The notes beneath the pieces were generated by a model. The model worked only from the letters and a program-made list of their open reading frames with translations, was not told the origin of the DNA and did not search any database. The position numbers were made by a program, and so were the translations under genes. From contig CALMUP010000013.1 of NCBI GenBank assembly GCA_937872895.1, positions 143,055-207,054 on the forward strand: a DNA stretch of 64,000 nt, given 5' to 3'. The stretch is from an uncultured Verrucomicrobiota bacterium (GTDB taxonomy: Bacteria; Verrucomicrobiota; Kiritimatiellia; CAIVKH01). This document shows positions 34,964 through 46,700 of this stretch, one piece after another; positions within the stretch are counted from its first letter, which is position 1, and each line of letters begins with the position of its first letter.

Positions 34964-36145
34964 ATGGACACGCCCCGCGCCCCGCGAACCAGTGAACCGT
35001 CAACCGCCTTCAAGCCGGGTGGTGGCTACGCGTCCTCGTCCGATCCGTTCAGCGGCGAACGGTTCTCCGTTCGCGATGTGGAGCAACAGGTGCGGCAACG
35101 CTCCCGCGACCGCGACTTCTCCACGTCGCGTTCCCGGCGCGCCCAGCGGCGCGAAGCCGGCGGCAACGACAAGGTGTTGTGGCTGACCGTGTTTGCGATC
35201 GCCATCGGCTATGCCGGCTTTGTCGCCTACAGCGAATTGCGCTACCGCCGCTCGTCGCCCCCGCCCCCCGCGGCAGCGGAGACTTCCGCGCCGGTTGCCT
35301 CCGCCCCGGTCCCGGTGGCGGCACCGGTCGTCATCGCCGAACCCGCCACACCGGTGGCCCCGGCTCCGGTGGATCCCGGTGGCGGCATTCCGGTTGACCT
35401 GGCCGCGCTGACCGCCGACGTGAAGCAATCGTTGCGGCTGCACGAGGAGGCCCGCCGCTTCGCCCGCGAGCGCCGGTTCGGCGAGGCCGATGACCGTTTC
35501 GCCGCAGCGGTGGCGCTGACCCCGCACCGGTTCGATGTGTTGTATGACTGGGGGCAATCGCTGATCGAACAGAAACGCTGGGCCACCGCGCGCGATCCGT
35601 TGTCGGTCGCGGTGGCCGTCCAGCCCGCCTCGGTGCCCGCCCGCCTCGCCCTCGCCCAGTGCGCCTTCCAGTTGCGGCAATACCCCGACGCGCTTGCCCT
35701 CGCCTCCTGGGTGGTCGAGTCCGAGCCGTATTCCGAACCGGCACACCAGATCGCCGCCGATGTGCTGATCGGCATGGAGGACTACGACGCGGCGATCCGC
35801 CACCTCGAGAAGCTCGTCGCCCTCAACAGCAACAACCACGTCGCCGAGAACAGCCTCGGTGCGGTCCACCTCCGCCTCGGCCGCTACGCCCAGGCCATCC
35901 GCGCCTTCGAGAATGTCATCCGCGACGAACCCGGCAACTCGCAGGCCTACTACTATCTGGCCCAGTGTTTCGTACAGAAGAATGAACCGGCGCTGGCCGT
36001 CGATGTGCTGATCCGCGCCTCGGCGCGCTTCGGCCGCGACTTCGTCGGCACCTGGACGAAAGGCCCCGAGTTCGCCTCCCTCGCGCAGTTCCCCGCGTTC
36101 CAGGAGAACTTCGCCATTGCCGCGCCGGCGACCGCGACGCCCTGA
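34964..36145 (+). CDS. Membrane-anchored TPR protein
   Basis: 393 residues. A basic cytoplasmic N-terminus (Arg/Ser-rich, ~1-70), one membrane helix (VLWLTVFAIAIGYAGFVAY, ~72-90), a Pro/Ala-rich periplasmic linker (~97-145) and about six TPR units (EARRFARERRFGEADDRFAAAV; ENSLGAVHLRLGRYAQAIRAFENV). No enzymatic motif. It probably positions partner proteins in the periplasm. It ends 9 bp before the convergent esterase gene, with no clear terminator between them. Confidence 0.8.
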   Translation: MDTPRAPRTSEPSTAFKPGGGYASSSDPFSGERFSVRDVEQQVRQRSRDRDFSTSRSRRAQRREAGGNDKVLWLTVFAIAIGYAGFVAYSELRYRRSSPPPPAAAETSAPVASAPVPVAAPVVIAEPATPVAPAPVDPGGGIPVDLAALTADVKQSLRLHEEARRFARERRFGEADDRFAAAVALTPHRFDVLYDWGQSLIEQKRWATARDPLSVAVAVQPASVPARLALAQCAFQLRQYPDALALASWVVESEPYSEPAHQIAADVLIGMEDYDAAIRHLEKLVALNSNNHVAENSLGAVHLRLGRYAQAIRAFENVIRDEPGNSQAYYYLAQCFVQKNEPALAVDVLIRASARFGRDFVGTWTKGPEFASLAQFPAFQENFAIAAPATATP

Positions 36146-36154
36146 GCCGCGCCG

Positions 36155-39100
36155 CTACGGAAGTTCGACCGCCGTGCGGTAGAACCCGCCCGCCCCGCTG
36201 TTGGTTACGCCGATCCACACCGCCCCGCCGTTCGACGCGCCGGGGATCCCGCCACCGAGCCGCTGCCAGACGCCTTCGGACAGGTTCGTGCTGAACCATG
36301 CCGCGTACACGCGCGTGTTCGTGGTCGGTGGTCCGGCCTGCAGGACCAGGGAGGCCGTGCCCTCGGCCGCGGCGATGCGGTTGGTGAAGACCGAGGCGGC
36401 CTGGCCCGGATGGGTGCCGGCGATGTACTCTTCGAAGTGGGTCGCGCCGTCGCCGTCGCTGTCGCCGCCGGCCGTCTCGTTCGTGCCGAGCCCGTACTGG
36501 TTCCACCACGAAAGCGGAATGCCGTCGCGCCAACCGGAAGGCCGGGTGATCGCCACCGTCGCGCCGGTGCTCGAGCCGGCCGCGGTCCGGGTAACCAGCT
36601 CGAGGTGGTTGAAGAACACGTCGTAGTCGGAGCCGCTGCCCGCGCTGTAGTTCCAGGCGCGGAAACGGGTGGCGGCCGTCGAGGCGCGCGGGATCAGGTT
36701 GCCGGCGATCTCGCGCACCGTGCCCCCGCGCGGGGTGATGCGGGCGAGGTACTGGGTCGGTCCGGTCAGGGTGAGCTCGAGGTCGATGCCGGTGCTGGTC
36801 CAGCCGATGTCGGTCGCGGCACCGTTGATCGAATAGGTCGCATCACCGCCGTTGAAGTAGAACTCCCACAACGTCGCGTTCGTGTCGTTCTGCACGGCGA
36901 TGCCGATGCCGCGGCCGGTGTCGATGAAGCCGTTGTCGAGGCTCACCCGCAGGGTCTGGCCGGGTGCGAGCGGCGCGGCGAACAACCGGCGCGCCTCGGA
37001 CAGGTTGTCGTTGTTGGCGTACAGGCCCCACGCCGGCGTGCCGATGTCGACGGCGGCGCTGGTGGCCATGAAACGCCCGTTGTTGTTGACGTTGGTGGTG
37101 CTGGTGGTGAGGACCCACGCGCCGAATCCGGATCCGCCGTTGTCGGCCTCGGTCCAGCCGTCGCCATACGCTGCGTTCGCCCCGCGGTCGGTGGCGTTGG
37201 TGGCAATCACCGGGATGGTGTTGCTCGCGGTGACGGTGATGACGTTGGTGCCCTCGGCGAGCGCCACGCCGGCGATGCTCCACGCCAGCGTGGCGGGCAG
37301 GGCTCCGGCCGCGCCGGTCCGTGCATTGGTCCAGGCGAGGTAGGGCCAGAGGTAGGGATTGGCCACACCGGCCAGGTCGATCGCACCGGTCTCGGCTGCG
37401 ACGGTCAACGTGGCGCCGGGCGGGTTGGTGACGACGATATCCGGCGGTGCCGGATCGTTGTCGAGCACGGTGACCGTCGTTGTGCCCGGCGTGCCGAGGC
37501 TGGCCCCGGTGGCGAAGGACAGGGCGAGGGTGAACGACTCGGTCAGCTCGTACAGGGCATCGTTGATCAACGGTACATCGATGAATTTCGCCGCGCCGTC
37601 GCCGTTGGTCCAGGCGAGCGACGTGTTCACCGCGGTGAAGTCGGATCCGGCCAGCGCCGATCCGTTCACCGTTGCCACCTGCACCGTGGCTCCGCCCGCC
37701 GTGCCGCCGAGGCGGGTGACCCAGACCCGTGCCACTCCGCTGGTCTCCGACACGGTATGGCTCGCGGACTCGAACTGCACGGTGCCGGGCGATGGCGCGG
37801 CGTTGGTCTCCAACGTGTTCGCTTCGTCCCACGGATGGAGCAGGAAGCGGAACGCCCCGGGCACGCGGTTCGCCCACGCCGCCTCGTTGTGCCCCTCGCC
37901 GCACCCGATCGCGTAGCGCAGGTCGTCGTTCACCACGTAGCCGTCCTGCTGGTAGTACCCGAGCACCGGCCAGAAATGATCCCACATCGACGCGCCTTCG
38001 CTCGCGCCGGCACACTGCCAGATGCGCACGCCCTTGGTTGGCTGCGCGCTGATCCAGGTGCGGAAATTCGGTCCGTACCAGTACGACGGCGACACCGCGC
38101 CGATCAGCCCGTACACGTTCGTGCTCAACCCGCAATAAGCCGAGATCAGCCCGCCGAGCGAAGAACCCATCACCCCGGTATCCATGCGGTTGGTCAGCGT
38201 GCGGTACGCCGCGTCGATCGCGGGCTTCACGTTGTGCACCAGGTAGCGCAGGTAGTAATCGCCGGTGTAGCCGTCCTGCGGTGTGCCGTATTCGCTCATG
38301 CGGTTGTTCGAGTTGTTCACCGCGACGATGATCGTCTCGCGCATCCGTCCGTGCATGATCTCGCGGGTGGCCGCGGCATCGGCCGACCACGAACCGAACG
38401 CCCCGCCCGGATCAAACACGTTCTGCCCGTCGTGCATGTACAGCACCGGATACCGCTTCGTCGTGTTCTGCGTATAGCCGCGCGGCAGGTAGATGCGGCC
38501 GCCGCGCGTCGGGATGCCGTTGCCGGTGTAGCTCGAGTTCCACGCCGTGACGGAGATGACCTGCGGCGCGGATACCGTGGCCGGCGGCGTGTAGTTGTAG
38601 ATCTGGCCGTCCTGCACGAACAACGTGTCGAGCGGTGTGTAGTAGTTGTTGTTCACCCCGCCGGACGCCGGGTTGTCCCACTGCTGGACCCCCGCGACGT
38701 TGTAGCCATTCGGCACGAACTCCAGCGGGCGGCCCGCCTCGCCGATGCCGTCCACCCGGTACAGGAATTCGCCCGCGGCGCGGCCCGCACCGATCCGCGC
38801 CATCGGCGCGTTGCTGAACGTCTCGCTTTCGCCGACACGGAACAGGATGAACGCATTGGTCCACGACGTGCGGTAGAAGACCGTCTTGCCGGTGTAGCCG
38901 GGATTCCACAACGGCAGGTTGGTGGTGAACGAGGCCCCGGCAAGGTTGCCGTTGCCGGGCGTGCAGTGGGTGGCGCTGGAGGTGGTGCGCGCGGTGAGCC
39001 GGTAGGTCGCGGAGGTCGCCACGGTCGAACCCTGCACGGCCACGCTGACCGTCCATTGGTTCGCCGACGGCGAGACCATGCGCACCGCGCCGGTCGTGGT

Positions 39101-39262
39101 CAGCCGGTTCAGTTCCGGCCGGTCCACCGCGAGGTACAAGGCGCTGCCGGCCCCGGCGTTTGAGGAAACCGACACCGTCACCGTGTGCAACGGTGGGCGC
39201 CCCGCCCAGGCCGAAACAGTGATGACCGCGCCAAGTACTCCCCATCCAATCGTTGTTCGCAT
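36155..39262 (-). CDS. Secreted modular esterase (esterase D-like) with Calx-beta and surface modules
   Basis: 1035 residues with a signal peptide. A beta domain (~20-235) precedes an alpha/beta-hydrolase catalytic domain (~236-478): YPVLYMHDGQNVFD, the nucleophile Ser368 in MGSSLGG and His458 in GEGHNEAAW, typical of esterase D/Fes-like feruloyl or acetyl-xylan esterases. Then a Calx-beta domain (~492-602: VSETSGVARVWVTR, LINDALYELTESFTLAL), an Ig-like segment (~608-682), a ~210-residue module shared with the GH57 protein (~684-890), a DSDGDGATHFEEY repeat and a beta tail ending GFYRTAVELP. Likely an extracellular polysaccharide de-esterifying enzyme; substrate unknown. Confidence 0.86.
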   Translation of the reverse strand: MRTTIGWGVLGAVITVSAWAGRPPLHTVTVSVSSNAGAGSALYLAVDRPELNRLTTTGAVRMVSPSANQWTVSVAVQGSTVATSATYRLTARTTSSATHCTPGNGNLAGASFTTNLPLWNPGYTGKTVFYRTSWTNAFILFRVGESETFSNAPMARIGAGRAAGEFLYRVDGIGEAGRPLEFVPNGYNVAGVQQWDNPASGGVNNNYYTPLDTLFVQDGQIYNYTPPATVSAPQVISVTAWNSSYTGNGIPTRGGRIYLPRGYTQNTTKRYPVLYMHDGQNVFDPGGAFGSWSADAAATREIMHGRMRETIIVAVNNSNNRMSEYGTPQDGYTGDYYLRYLVHNVKPAIDAAYRTLTNRMDTGVMGSSLGGLISAYCGLSTNVYGLIGAVSPSYWYGPNFRTWISAQPTKGVRIWQCAGASEGASMWDHFWPVLGYYQQDGYVVNDDLRYAIGCGEGHNEAAWANRVPGAFRFLLHPWDEANTLETNAAPSPGTVQFESASHTVSETSGVARVWVTRLGGTAGGATVQVATVNGSALAGSDFTAVNTSLAWTNGDGAAKFIDVPLINDALYELTESFTLALSFATGASLGTPGTTTVTVLDNDPAPPDIVVTNPPGATLTVAAETGAIDLAGVANPYLWPYLAWTNARTGAAGALPATLAWSIAGVALAEGTNVITVTASNTIPVIATNATDRGANAAYGDGWTEADNGGSGFGAWVLTTSTTNVNNNGRFMATSAAVDIGTPAWGLYANNDNLSEARRLFAAPLAPGQTLRVSLDNGFIDTGRGIGIAVQNDTNATLWEFYFNGGDATYSINGAATDIGWTSTGIDLELTLTGPTQYLARITPRGGTVREIAGNLIPRASTAATRFRAWNYSAGSGSDYDVFFNHLELVTRTAAGSSTGATVAITRPSGWRDGIPLSWWNQYGLGTNETAGGDSDGDGATHFEEYIAGTHPGQAASVFTNRIAAAEGTASLVLQAGPPTTNTRVYAAWFSTNLSEGVWQRLGGGIPGASNGGAVWIGVTNSGAGGFYRTAVELP

Positions 39263-39402
39263 ACCCTATACCCCAATGGCCGTCGTGGTGCGGTCCGGAT
39301 GAACACGCGGTGGCGACCGTTGTCCATGATACACCAAAAGGGTTCGCCGCGTGTACACATTTGCGGCATAAGGGCGGAAACACAGACAGGAAGGAACAAT
39401 CC

Positions 39403-39807
39403 ATGATGGCTTGGTTGGAACAGGGTTCGTGGTGCCTGCTGCGCGTCGCGTCGGGCTTGATGATGGCGACGCATGGCTACGGGAAGATCTTCGAGGAGGG
39501 CCGCATGGAGCGGTTCACCGCCGGGGTGGGCGAGATGGGATTCCCGCTGCCGGGCCTGTTCGCCTGGCTGGCCGCGTTGTCGGAACTGGTCGGCGGCATC
39601 GCGCTCGCCCTCGGCCTCGGCTCGCGGGTCAGCGCCGCGCTGATCGCCGGCACGATGTTCGTCGCCGCGTTCATCCGCCACGGCGGCGATCCCTTCGAGA
39701 AAAAGGAACTGGCCCTGCTCTACCTCGTGGTCATGCTGTTCTTCGCCGTCTGGGGCGGGGGACGGTGGGCGCTCGACCGGGTGCTGGGCCGGAACCGTTC
39801 AGCCTAG
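39403..39807 (+). CDS. DoxX-family membrane protein
   Basis: 134 residues, four membrane helices, with the DoxX pattern [42 protein letters not shown] and [30 protein letters not shown] precedes the ATG at 39403. The family is implicated in membrane redox protection, but no partner is here. Its last 9 bp overlap the convergent photolyase gene. A second, less typical DoxX-like protein is at 6278. Confidence 0.85.
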   Translation: MMAWLEQGSWCLLRVASGLMMATHGYGKIFEEGRMERFTAGVGEMGFPLPGLFAWLAALSELVGGIALALGLGSRVSAALIAGTMFVAAFIRHGGDPFEKKELALLYLVVMLFFAVWGGGRWALDRVLGRNRSA

Positions 39808-41316
39808 CGGGAGATCAAGCTGTGCGCTTGCGCGGGGAGGGGATGCCCGTCGGCGCGCCGGGCGTTTGCGGCTGCCGTGCTCCTGGTACACGCGGCGCGC
39901 TTCCTCGCGGTGTTCCTCGCTGCGGCGCAGTGCGGCAAATGCGGCACGCGCGCGACGCACTGCCTCGGCATGATCGACGACGGGCGGGGGATAGGCGCGC
40001 GGCGGCGACGCGACCTTCCACGGCGTATGGATCTCCGCGTTGGCCAGGTCGCGCAGCTCCGGCACCCAGCGGCGGATGAAGTCGCCCGACGGATCGTGGT
40101 CCATGCCCTGCTTCACCGGATTGTACATGCGCAAGGTGTTGATCCCGGTCACCCCGCTCTGCATCTGCAACTGGCTGATGTGGATGCCGGGCTCGTAGTC
40201 GATGAACTGGCAGGCGAGGAAGTCGCGCAGGTCCCGCCAGTCGAGCCACAGGTCGTACGCCGCGAACGAGACGAGCATCGCCCGCATCCGGAAGTTGATC
40301 CACCCGCGCGCCTGCAACGACCGCATGCAGGCATCGACGAACGGATACCCGGTGCGGCCCTCGCGCCATGCGGCCAGCCGTTCCGGATAGGCCCCCGGTT
40401 CGCGCAGCGATTCGCACGCGCGGTTGAAGCACCGTTCCTCGATGGCCGGCTCGGCCTCGAGTTTCTGGATGAAGTGGCAATGCCAGTGCAACCGTGCATC
40501 GAGCGCACGCAGGTCGGCCTTGCGCAACGCCTGCGGGGCCATCCGTTCGCGCCGCAACCGCTGCACCACCGTCCGCATGGACACCGCACCCCATGCGAGG
40601 TAGGGGCTCAGCCGCGAGCACCGGTGGTACGCGGTGACCGGACTGCTCATCGCCTGCTGGTAACCGATGCCGCGCCCGCCGAGGAATTCCTCGAACCAGC
40701 GCCAACCCTCGGTCGATCCGCCGCGCAGATCCGGCGCGCGCCGTACCGGCGCGGCCACACGCGAAGGAAGGTCCAGGGACTGGACAACCACCGCGGGCGG
40801 GGTTCCAGGGATTGGACAACCGGGGGCGATCGCCTCCGGCGCCGGCGTGACCGGCTCGGCCATGAAGGCCTCCCAGCGCGCCTGCCACCGGTCGCGGTCG
40901 ACCTTGCCGCGCCCGACCCCGTACTTCGGCAGCTCCGTCCACGCCACGCCGCGGTTCCGGGCCCACGCCGCCACCGCGCGGTCGCGCGCAAAGGTCCGCT
41001 CCACCCCGGTCTCCTGGTGCGACCACAGGTGGGTGAAGCCGGTCTCGCGGTGCAGCGCCTCCAGCACCTCCACCGCCTCGCCGTGACGCGTCAGCAAACC
41101 CGCGCCCCGTTCCCGCAGCGCGGCGTCGAGTTCGGTCAGGCAGGCGACGATGAAGCCGGCGTGCAGGGCATCGCTGTCAGGTGCGCCCAGGATCGACGGC
41201 TCCGCGATGTACAGGGGGATGACCCGGCCTCGGCGCGCAGCCTCGGCGAGCGGACGGTGGTCGTCGATGCGCAGGTCGCGCTTGAACCAGACGACATGGA
41301 GGTCACGGGACGGCAT
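39799..41316 (-). CDS. Cryptochrome/DNA photolyase family flavoprotein
   Basis: 505 residues from the ATG at 41316, fixed by a promoter directly before it; an earlier ATG (41349) would remove the promoter. N-terminal Rossmann photolyase domain ([32 protein letters not shown]-like [11 protein letters not shown]) and a C-terminal FAD-binding domain ([53 protein letters not shown]). These enzymes use FADH- and blue light to split pyrimidine dimers; whether this one is a repair enzyme or a light sensor cannot be decided by eye. Confidence 0.93.
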   Translation of the reverse strand: MPSRDLHVVWFKRDLRIDDHRPLAEAARRGRVIPLYIAEPSILGAPDSDALHAGFIVACLTELDAALRERGAGLLTRHGEAVEVLEALHRETGFTHLWSHQETGVERTFARDRAVAAWARNRGVAWTELPKYGVGRGKVDRDRWQARWEAFMAEPVTPAPEAIAPGCPIPGTPPAVVVQSLDLPSRVAAPVRRAPDLRGGSTEGWRWFEEFLGGRGIGYQQAMSSPVTAYHRCSRLSPYLAWGAVSMRTVVQRLRRERMAPQALRKADLRALDARLHWHCHFIQKLEAEPAIEERCFNRACESLREPGAYPERLAAWREGRTGYPFVDACMRSLQARGWINFRMRAMLVSFAAYDLWLDWRDLRDFLACQFIDYEPGIHISQLQMQSGVTGINTLRMYNPVKQGMDHDPSGDFIRRWVPELRDLANAEIHTPWKVASPPRAYPPPVVDHAEAVRRARAAFAALRRSEEHREEARRVYQEHGSRKRPARRRASPPRASAQLDLPLG

Positions 41317-41321
41317 GCCCC

Positions 41322-41349
41322 ACGGTACGCCGTCCCGGACGAAGTGCAA
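41322..41349 (-). promoter_or_regulatory. Promoter of the photolyase gene, probably leaderless
   Basis: On the minus strand TTGCAC (41349-41344), a 16-bp spacer and TACCGT (41327-41322) lead after 5 nt (GGGGC) to the ATG at 41316. Confidence 0.6.
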
Positions 41350-41359
41350 CCGGCGTCGG

Positions 41360-41638
41360 TTACTCGGACTTCTTGGTCGAGCTGTACTTGCCCTTGATGT
41401 TCTCGCGGTAGTACGTGCCCTGCGACTCGCTGTTCTTCAGGCCCTCGTGCACCTCGGCCGGAACATCGGCATATTCATAGGTGCCGCGCTCAAACACCAC
41501 GGTCAGCGTCTTGGCATCCGCATCGTACGTGATCGAGCTGATCGCTTCGGAGGAGCTGGAGGTGTCGGTGGTTTCGGCCAGGACCGGACCGGCCACGGTC
41601 AGGCACAATGCAAACAACAAGCATACGAATGTCTTCAT
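41360..41638 (-). CDS. Exported KTSC-domain protein
   Basis: 92 residues: signal peptide ([21 protein letters not shown]), a Ser/Thr linker, then a KTSC domain ([44 protein letters not shown] region). KTSC domains are small, of unknown function, sometimes fused to RNA-binding or phage proteins; an exported version is less usual. GGGAGAT lies at the right distance before the ATG. Diverges from surA. Confidence 0.88.
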   Translation of the reverse strand: MKTFVCLLFALCLTVAGPVLAETTDTSSSSEAISSITYDADAKTLTVVFERGTYEYADVPAEVHEGLKNSESQGTYYRENIKGKYSSTKKSE

Positions 41639-41720
41639 AAGGATCTCCCGTTGCGTTCCATCATAACGGAATCACCCGCGAATGCAGCATTCTTTTGCCT
41701 CCCGGCCCGCGCTAAATCGA

Positions 41721-41750
41721 TTGCTAAAACCGCCGCGGATTTGCCATGAT
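41721..41750 (+). promoter_or_regulatory. Candidate promoter of the surA operon
   Basis: TTGCTA (41721-41726), 18-bp spacer, CATGAT (41745-41750), 9 nt before the surA ATG. The -10 box is weak. Confidence 0.4.
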
Positions 41751-41759
41751 GGCAGGCTT

Positions 41760-42749
41760 ATGAAAACGCGTCTCCATCCATGGTTGGCCGGCCTGTTTGC
41801 GGTGGTGTGCAGCTTGCAACCGGCCGCCGGTTCCGCCAAGTTGCCGCTCGACGGCTTTGCCGCCGTGGTCAATGAACGCACGATCACCATCGGGGATGTG
41901 ATGATGACCATCCACGAGGCCGAGGAGCGCCTGCGTATCCTGTACGGTGGCGACGAGCTGGATGCCAAGCGCCGCGAGCTGTTCCGCTCGGGTCTGGAGC
42001 GGCTGATCGATCAGGCCCTGATCATCGAGGAGTTCGGCACCCGCAAGGACATGCAGATTCCCGAACGCATGGTCGACGACCGCGTGAACGAAATCGTCTT
42101 CGAGCGCTTCAACAACGACCGCTCCGCTTTGATGTCGGCCCTGGCCGAGGACCAGATCACCTTTGCCGACTGGCGCGATACGATCCGCGACCGCCTGATC
42201 GTCATGGCCCTGCGCCGCGTGGAGATCGGCGACCGCATCATCATCTCGCCCACCCAGGTCCGCCAGGCCTACGAGGAACGCAAGGACCGCTACCACAGCC
42301 CCGGCCAGGTAAAGCTGCGCCTGATCTACCTGCCCCTCGAGAACCCGCCCGAGGCCGCGCATGAGGCGGCCGTCGCCGCGCGCGCCCGCATCGAGGCCGG
42401 CGAGGCCTTCGCCGACGTGGCGAAAGAGGTCTCGCAGGACCCGTCCGCCCCGCTCGGCGGCGACTGGGGCTGGCTCGATCCGGCGATGCTGCGCGAGGAA
42501 CTGAAGACCGTCGCATCCGGCCTCGCCGTCGGCACGGTCAGCGACATCGTGTTCACCCCCGAGGGCTATTACCTGTTGCAGCTCGACGAACGCCGCGACG
42601 CCTCGACCAAGTCGTTCGAGGAGGTCCGCGCCGAGATCGAGGCCGAGCTGCGCGAGCGCGAAAGCGAACGACTTTACGCCGACTGGATGAAGCGGCTGCG
42701 CCAGAAATTTTCCGTGATCTACTACATTCCCGTCGAACCCACGCCATGA
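41760..42749 (+). CDS. surA: Periplasmic peptidyl-prolyl isomerase/chaperone SurA
   Basis: 329 residues from the ATG at 41760, which starts the signal peptide (MKTRLHPWLAGLFAVVCSLQPAAG). SurA N-terminal helical domain (FAAVVNERTITIGDVMMTI; GLERLIDQALIIEEF) and one parvulin PPIase domain (VKLRLIYLPLE..., FADVAKEVSQDPSAPLGGDWGWL, GTVSDIVFTPEGYYLLQLDER). SurA escorts outer-membrane proteins across the periplasm. E. coli SurA has two parvulin domains; only one is clear here. Stop overlaps pdxA as ATGA. Confidence 0.9.
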   Translation: MKTRLHPWLAGLFAVVCSLQPAAGSAKLPLDGFAAVVNERTITIGDVMMTIHEAEERLRILYGGDELDAKRRELFRSGLERLIDQALIIEEFGTRKDMQIPERMVDDRVNEIVFERFNNDRSALMSALAEDQITFADWRDTIRDRLIVMALRRVEIGDRIIISPTQVRQAYEERKDRYHSPGQVKLRLIYLPLENPPEAAHEAAVAARARIEAGEAFADVAKEVSQDPSAPLGGDWGWLDPAMLREELKTVASGLAVGTVSDIVFTPEGYYLLQLDERRDASTKSFEEVRAEIEAELRERESERLYADWMKRLRQKFSVIYYIPVEPTP

Positions 42750-43768
42750 GGCAAACCGTCCGCATCGGCATCACCGCCGGCGACATCAACGGCATCGGTA
42801 TCGAGGTCGCCCTGAAGGCGCTGCACGGCGCGGACCTCCCCGCCGGCCAGCGTGCGATCCTTATTGGCGACCTCCCGGTCATCCGTGCCCAGTGCCGCCG
42901 CTTCCGCCTCCCCGTCCCGCCCGCGTGGGATCCCGCCGAAGGCCCCGTGCCCGCCGCGCCGGTCGTGGTCTGGGACCCCTGGCCCGGCCAGGGCCTGCGC
43001 TGGGAACCGGGCACGTTGCGCGCCGAGGCCGGTCGCGCCGCCGCCGAGTGGATCACCTTTGGCGTGCAGGCCTGCCAACGCGGCATCCTCGACGCCCTGG
43101 TCACCGCGCCGATCAGCAAGGAGGGCCTGCACCGCGCCGGGTATGCCTATCCCGGCCATACCGAGATGCTCGCCGCGCTGACCGGGACCAAACGCTTCGC
43201 GATGATGCTGTTCGGCGGCCCGCTCCGCGTCGTGCTGGCCACCCGCCACATCCCGATCTCCGCCGTGCCCGCCGCGCTGACCCCCGCCGTCGTGCGCGAC
43301 GCGGTGCGCATCACCGACGAGGGCCTGCGCTGGATGGGCCAACGCCGCCGCCGCATCGCGGTCTGCGGCCTCAACCCCCACGCCGGGGAAGGTGGCCACA
43401 TCGGCGACGAGGACCAGCGCGTCATCGCCCCGGTGGTGCGGGCCCTGCGCCGCGCCGGCCTCGACGTGCACGGGCCGCTGCCCGGCGACACCGTGTTCCA
43501 TCACGCCGCCACCGGTGCCTACGATGCCGTTGTCGCGATGTACCACGACCAGGGCCTCGCCCCGCTCAAGCTCATCGCCTTCGATTCCGGTGTCAACCTG
43601 ACCCTCGGCCTGCCCCTCGTGCGCACCTCGCCCGACCACGGCACCGCCTACGCCATCGCCGGAAAAAACCGCGCGAACCCCGCGAGCATGGCCGAGGCCA
43701 TCGCCCAGGCCCGCCGCCTCGCCGGGCGCACCAACCCGTGGCGCCGGAAGCAGACGCCTTCCCGATGA
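42746..43768 (+). CDS. pdxA: 4-hydroxythreonine-4-phosphate dehydrogenase
   Basis: 340 residues. PdxA motifs: IGITAGDINGIGIEVALKAL, TAPISKEGLHRAGYAYPGHTEML (substrate and metal His), GLNPHAGEGGHIGDED and YDAVVAMYHDQGLAPLKLIAF. It oxidises 4-phosphohydroxy-L-threonine with NAD in the DXP-dependent vitamin B6 pathway, cytoplasm. Full length. Coupled on both sides (ATGA with surA and rsmA). Confidence 0.97.
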   Translation: MRQTVRIGITAGDINGIGIEVALKALHGADLPAGQRAILIGDLPVIRAQCRRFRLPVPPAWDPAEGPVPAAPVVVWDPWPGQGLRWEPGTLRAEAGRAAAEWITFGVQACQRGILDALVTAPISKEGLHRAGYAYPGHTEMLAALTGTKRFAMMLFGGPLRVVLATRHIPISAVPAALTPAVVRDAVRITDEGLRWMGQRRRRIAVCGLNPHAGEGGHIGDEDQRVIAPVVRALRRAGLDVHGPLPGDTVFHHAATGAYDAVVAMYHDQGLAPLKLIAFDSGVNLTLGLPLVRTSPDHGTAYAIAGKNRANPASMAEAIAQARRLAGRTNPWRRKQTPSR

Positions 43769-44618
43769 ACGACCTCCCCAAACTCACCAGCCCCAGCCAG
43801 GTCCGCGCCTGGATCGAGGCCAACCAGTTCCTGCCCAGCAAGGTGCTCGGTCAGAATTTCCTGATCGACGGCAACATCCTGCGCATCATGGTCGAGACCG
43901 CCGCGATCGGCCCCGATGACGGCGTGCTCGAAGTCGGACCCGGCCTCGGCGTGCTGACCGGCCCGCTCAGCGAAGCCGCCGCCCGCCTCGTCGCCGTCGA
44001 GAAGGACCCGCGCCTCGCCGACCACCTCGCCGCCGCCTTCCGCGACCGCCCCTCGGTCACCCTCGTCCGCGGTGATGCCCTCGCCACCGACCTCGGCGCG
44101 CTCAAGCGCGAACACCGCCTCACCCGGTTCGTCTCGAACCTGCCCTACTCGGTGGGCAGCCGCGTGCTCGTCGATTGCTTCCAGTTGCCCGACGGCTTCG
44201 AACGCCTCGTCGTCACCGTGCAACTCGAGGTCGCCGAACGCCTCGCCGCCCGCCCCGGCACCGCCGACTACGGCCTGCTCGCGGTCTGGGCGCAGCTCGA
44301 CCACGAAGCCCGCATCGTCAAGCGCGTCGCCCACGGCTGCTTCTACCCGCGCCCGCAGGTCACCTCGGCCATCGTCGAACTCGTGCGCACCCGCGCCCGC
44401 CGCGCCGCGCTCCCCGAGCCCGCCCGGTTCGACGCACTGATCAAGCACGCCTTCTCCCAGCGCCGCAAACAGCTCGGCACCTCCCTCGCCTCGTTCCGTC
44501 ATCCCGCCGCGCCCGCCGCAGCCGACGCCGCCCCGCGCGCCGGCATCGACCCCACCCGCCGCCCGGAAACCCTCGCCGTCGAGGAATGGATCGCCCTCGA
44601 CGCCGCCTGTGCCGCACC

Positions 44619-44622
<4 letters not shown>
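43765..44622 (+). CDS. rsmA: 16S rRNA (adenine1518/1519-N6) dimethyltransferase
   Basis: 285 residues. KsgA/RsmA motifs: LGQNFLIDGNILRIMV, the SAM site LEVGPGLGVLTGPL, the catalytic NLPYS, and CFYPRPQVTSAIVEL. It makes the two m6,2A residues in helix 45 of 16S rRNA, a late 30S assembly checkpoint. Overlaps pdxA and the following kinase by ATGA. The surA-pdxA-rsmA order is the same as in Enterobacteria. Confidence 0.96.
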
Positions 44623-46598
<1,976 letters not shown>

Positions 46599-46616
46599 GG
46601 TGCCTCGAACCCTGGC

Positions 46617-46633
46617 GGGAGGGCGAGCCTCCC
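46617..46633 (+). terminator. Hairpin downstream of the PAS hybrid kinase
   Basis: GGGAGG (46617-46622), a 5-nt loop and CCTCCC (46628-46633) begin 19 bp after the stop codon. No T-tract follows, so it may be a dispersed repeat rather than a true terminator. Confidence 0.35.
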
Positions 46634-46663
46634 TTGGCCGGCCCCCCCCGCCAAAGGTAACTG

Positions 46664-46692
46664 TTGTCGTTTGCCCCGCCCGGCGGTATCGT
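46664..46692 (+). promoter_or_regulatory. Promoter of rimO, short or no leader
   Basis: TTGTCG (46664-46669), 17-bp spacer, TATCGT (46687-46692), 8 nt before the ATG at 46701. No Shine-Dalgarno in the gap. Confidence 0.55.
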
Positions 46693-46700
46693 GTGCCGCC